From the IMG/VR virus record IMGVR_UViG_3300007352_000032, positions 1-40,213 of that record: a stretch of 40,213 bases of DNA. One strand, 5' to 3'. This stretch comes from a virus. A program made the position numbers and the translations under genes. Positions 39,464 through 40,213 of the stretch are shown one piece after another; positions within the stretch are counted from its first letter, which is position 1, and each line of letters starts with the position of its first letter. The notes under the pieces were generated by a model, which worked only from the letters and a program-made list of their open reading frames with translations, was not told where the DNA came from and did not search any database.

Positions 39464-39714
39464 CCATCACGCCTGACGATGTGGAGTTCTGCCCGGGAAA
39501 AGCTCGTCCGGGAAGAAGATGTTGGCGCCCGTACGACAAGGACGGGCACGGACACTGTGAGCATTGGTGGGACTGCAAGCCGTGCTGCTGGTGCGGGCGA
39601 GACAAGCTGAGCGATAGTCCCGACTGCGACTGCCAGCGGCACCAGGAGTATCGCCGACAGTCCGACGGAGGCGCAGAGGAGACAATAGAACAGGAAGACT
39701 CCTCGACAAACTGA
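39460..39714 (+). CDS. Cysteine-rich putative zinc protein, 84 aa
   Basis: ATG 39460 overlaps the previous stop as ATGA and follows AAAGGAGG by several bases. Nine cysteines lie in the first 58 residues (11, 21, 33, 39, 42, 43, 45, 56 and 58) together with four or more histidines, for example HGHCEHWWDCKPCCWCGRDK. This could hold one or two zinc ions. The C-terminal 25 residues are acidic and polar. A 25-bp part (39504-39528) is identical to a piece of the giant virion gene. It is the last gene before the non-coding end. Confidence 0.65.
   Translation: MTITPDDVEFCPGKARPGRRCWRPYDKDGHGHCEHWWDCKPCCWCGRDKLSDSPDCDCQRHQEYRRQSDGGAEETIEQEDSSTN
39504..39528. repeat. 25-bp sequence identical to 9484-9508
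   Basis: The bases beginning TCGTCCGGGAAG and ending TTGGCGC lie in the cysteine-rich gene, read as part of ARPGRRCW. See the entry at 9484. Confidence 0.75.
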
Positions 39715-39735
39715 CCGCCTACCTCCTCCTCTGAA

Positions 39736-39751
39736 TGTTCCACGTGGAACA
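39736..39751. promoter_or_regulatory. parS-like palindrome, copy 4
   Basis: TGTTCCACGTGGAACA, 22 bp after the last stop codon of the rightward operon and at the start of the non-coding region that ends the window. Confidence 0.75.
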
Positions 39752-39857
39752 CTGTACACAACGGGAGATGGGGAGATCCCTGTGAGGGCGGGAGAGGGGT
39801 GACGCCCCAGAGGGGTAGGGACCCCCGCCCTCCCCTCGAGGCCGACGTGGGGGGGTA

Positions 39858-39920
39858 CCCTCGTCCTTGGAGCCATCGCGGCGCCTAATCCCCTCGTCCT
39901 TTGGCATCGCGGCGCCTAAT
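39858..39920. repeat. Imperfect tandem repeat, two units
   Basis: CCCTCGTCCTTGGAGCCATC (first unit, 39858-39889) is followed by CCCTCGTCCTTTGGCATC (second unit, 39891-39920). Both units end in CATCGCGGCGCCTAAT, which is identical in the two copies. Spacing is about 31 bp. Confidence 0.8.
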
Positions 39921-39966
39921 GGGGGAGGGGGACGGGAGGAGGAGGGACTCCCCATGAGGGAGGGAG

Positions 39967-40114
39967 TGCCTCTCTCCTCTTTCTCTTTCTCTTTCTCTCC
40001 TCTTTCTCTTTCTCTCCTCTTTCTCTCCTCTCCTCTTCTCTCCTCTCCTCTTCTCTCCTCTTTCTCTTCTCTCCTCTTCTCTCCTCTTTCTCTCCTCTCT
40101 CTCTTTCTCTCCCT
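39967..40114. repeat. 148-bp uninterrupted polypyrimidine tract
   Basis: Only C and T occur on the plus strand from 39967 to 40114, in TCTCC/TTTCTC-like units. With a few G's the tract continues to about 40180. Such a tract can form triplex (H-DNA) structures and slip during replication and sequencing. Confidence 0.9.
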
Positions 40115-40213
40115 GTCTCTCCTTTCTCTCCTTTCTCTCCCTCTCTCTCCTGTCTCTCCCTGTCTGTCTCCCTGCCCTGAGAGTGTCGGCCTCTCTATCC
40201 TCTCTGCTGATCG

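Larger units (their letters stand above)
39752..40213. other. Non-coding end region
   Basis: No gene is supported. After the fourth parS-like site the sequence has G/C-rich stretches, a 31-bp imperfect tandem repeat (39858-39920), then a polypyrimidine tract. A few open frames on the minus strand read across it but are shadows of low-complexity DNA. Confidence 0.6.

Noticed and set aside
39959-40213. Arg/Glu-repeat protein on the minus strand of the pyrimidine tract
   Set aside because: Low-complexity translation without start, ribosome binding site or conservation evidence.
1-40213. tRNA genes, integrase, DNA polymerase
   Set aside because: No cloverleaf, tyrosine or serine recombinase motif, or polymerase motif was recognised; they may lie outside the window.

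Overview
The window looks like part of the genome of a tailed phage (or prophage/phage-plasmid) with podovirus-like virion architecture, from a high-GC bacterial host. It carries a full head and connector set: large terminase, portal, scaffold, an N4-gp56-type major capsid protein, an adaptor and a nozzle-like tail protein. It also has a 1,822-residue polyvalent internal virion protein. No tape measure, tail tube or sheath gene is visible. Ribosome binding sites are strong AAGGAGG types, genes overlap as ATGA or TGATG almost throughout, and TGA is clearly used as a stop. No tRNA, rRNA, CRISPR, insertion sequence or integrase was found.

Layout. 1-418: end of a rightward operon closed by a terminator. 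418-3737: leftward operon of small unknown genes and one 711-residue unknown protein. 3768-5862: rightward early operon from a good sigma70-type promoter, with an HTH regulator, a Rad52-like annealing protein ending in an SSB-like acidic tip, an unknown protein and a DUF7694-type protein. 5859-37221: a very long leftward block. Read in its transcription direction it starts with small membrane and secreted proteins and a DUF1064-type nuclease, followed by zinc-ribbon proteins and two methyltransferases. Then come terminase, a sulfotransferase-like protein, portal, scaffold, capsid, a zinc ribbon, two glycosyltransferases, fibre-like proteins, adaptor, LamG-nozzle, a GNAT-like protein, internal proteins and the giant polyvalent protein. 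37222-37637: non-coding and structured. 37638-38384: small leftward operon led by a ribbon-helix-helix regulator. 38476-39714: divergent rightward operon of four small genes. 39715-40213: non-coding, with a tandem repeat and a long polypyrimidine tract.

The most striking signal is four exact copies of the palindrome TGTTCCACGTGGAACA between 35287 and 39751. It matches the bacterial centromere site parS (TGTTNCACGTGAAACA) at 15 of 16 positions. The cluster suggests the element recruits a ParB-type protein, either the host's or one encoded outside the window. It could serve plasmid-like segregation, decoy or regulatory functions.

Secondary points of interest are the enzymes scattered among virion genes (GT4, GT2-like, sulfotransferase-like, two methyltransferases, GNAT-like), which could decorate a surface or the virion; a zinc-knuckle reading frame interrupted by TGA exactly where a cysteine is expected; the annealing protein with an SSB tip; and a LamG-nozzle fusion. 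Functions were assigned by eye from motifs and context; no database search was possible.
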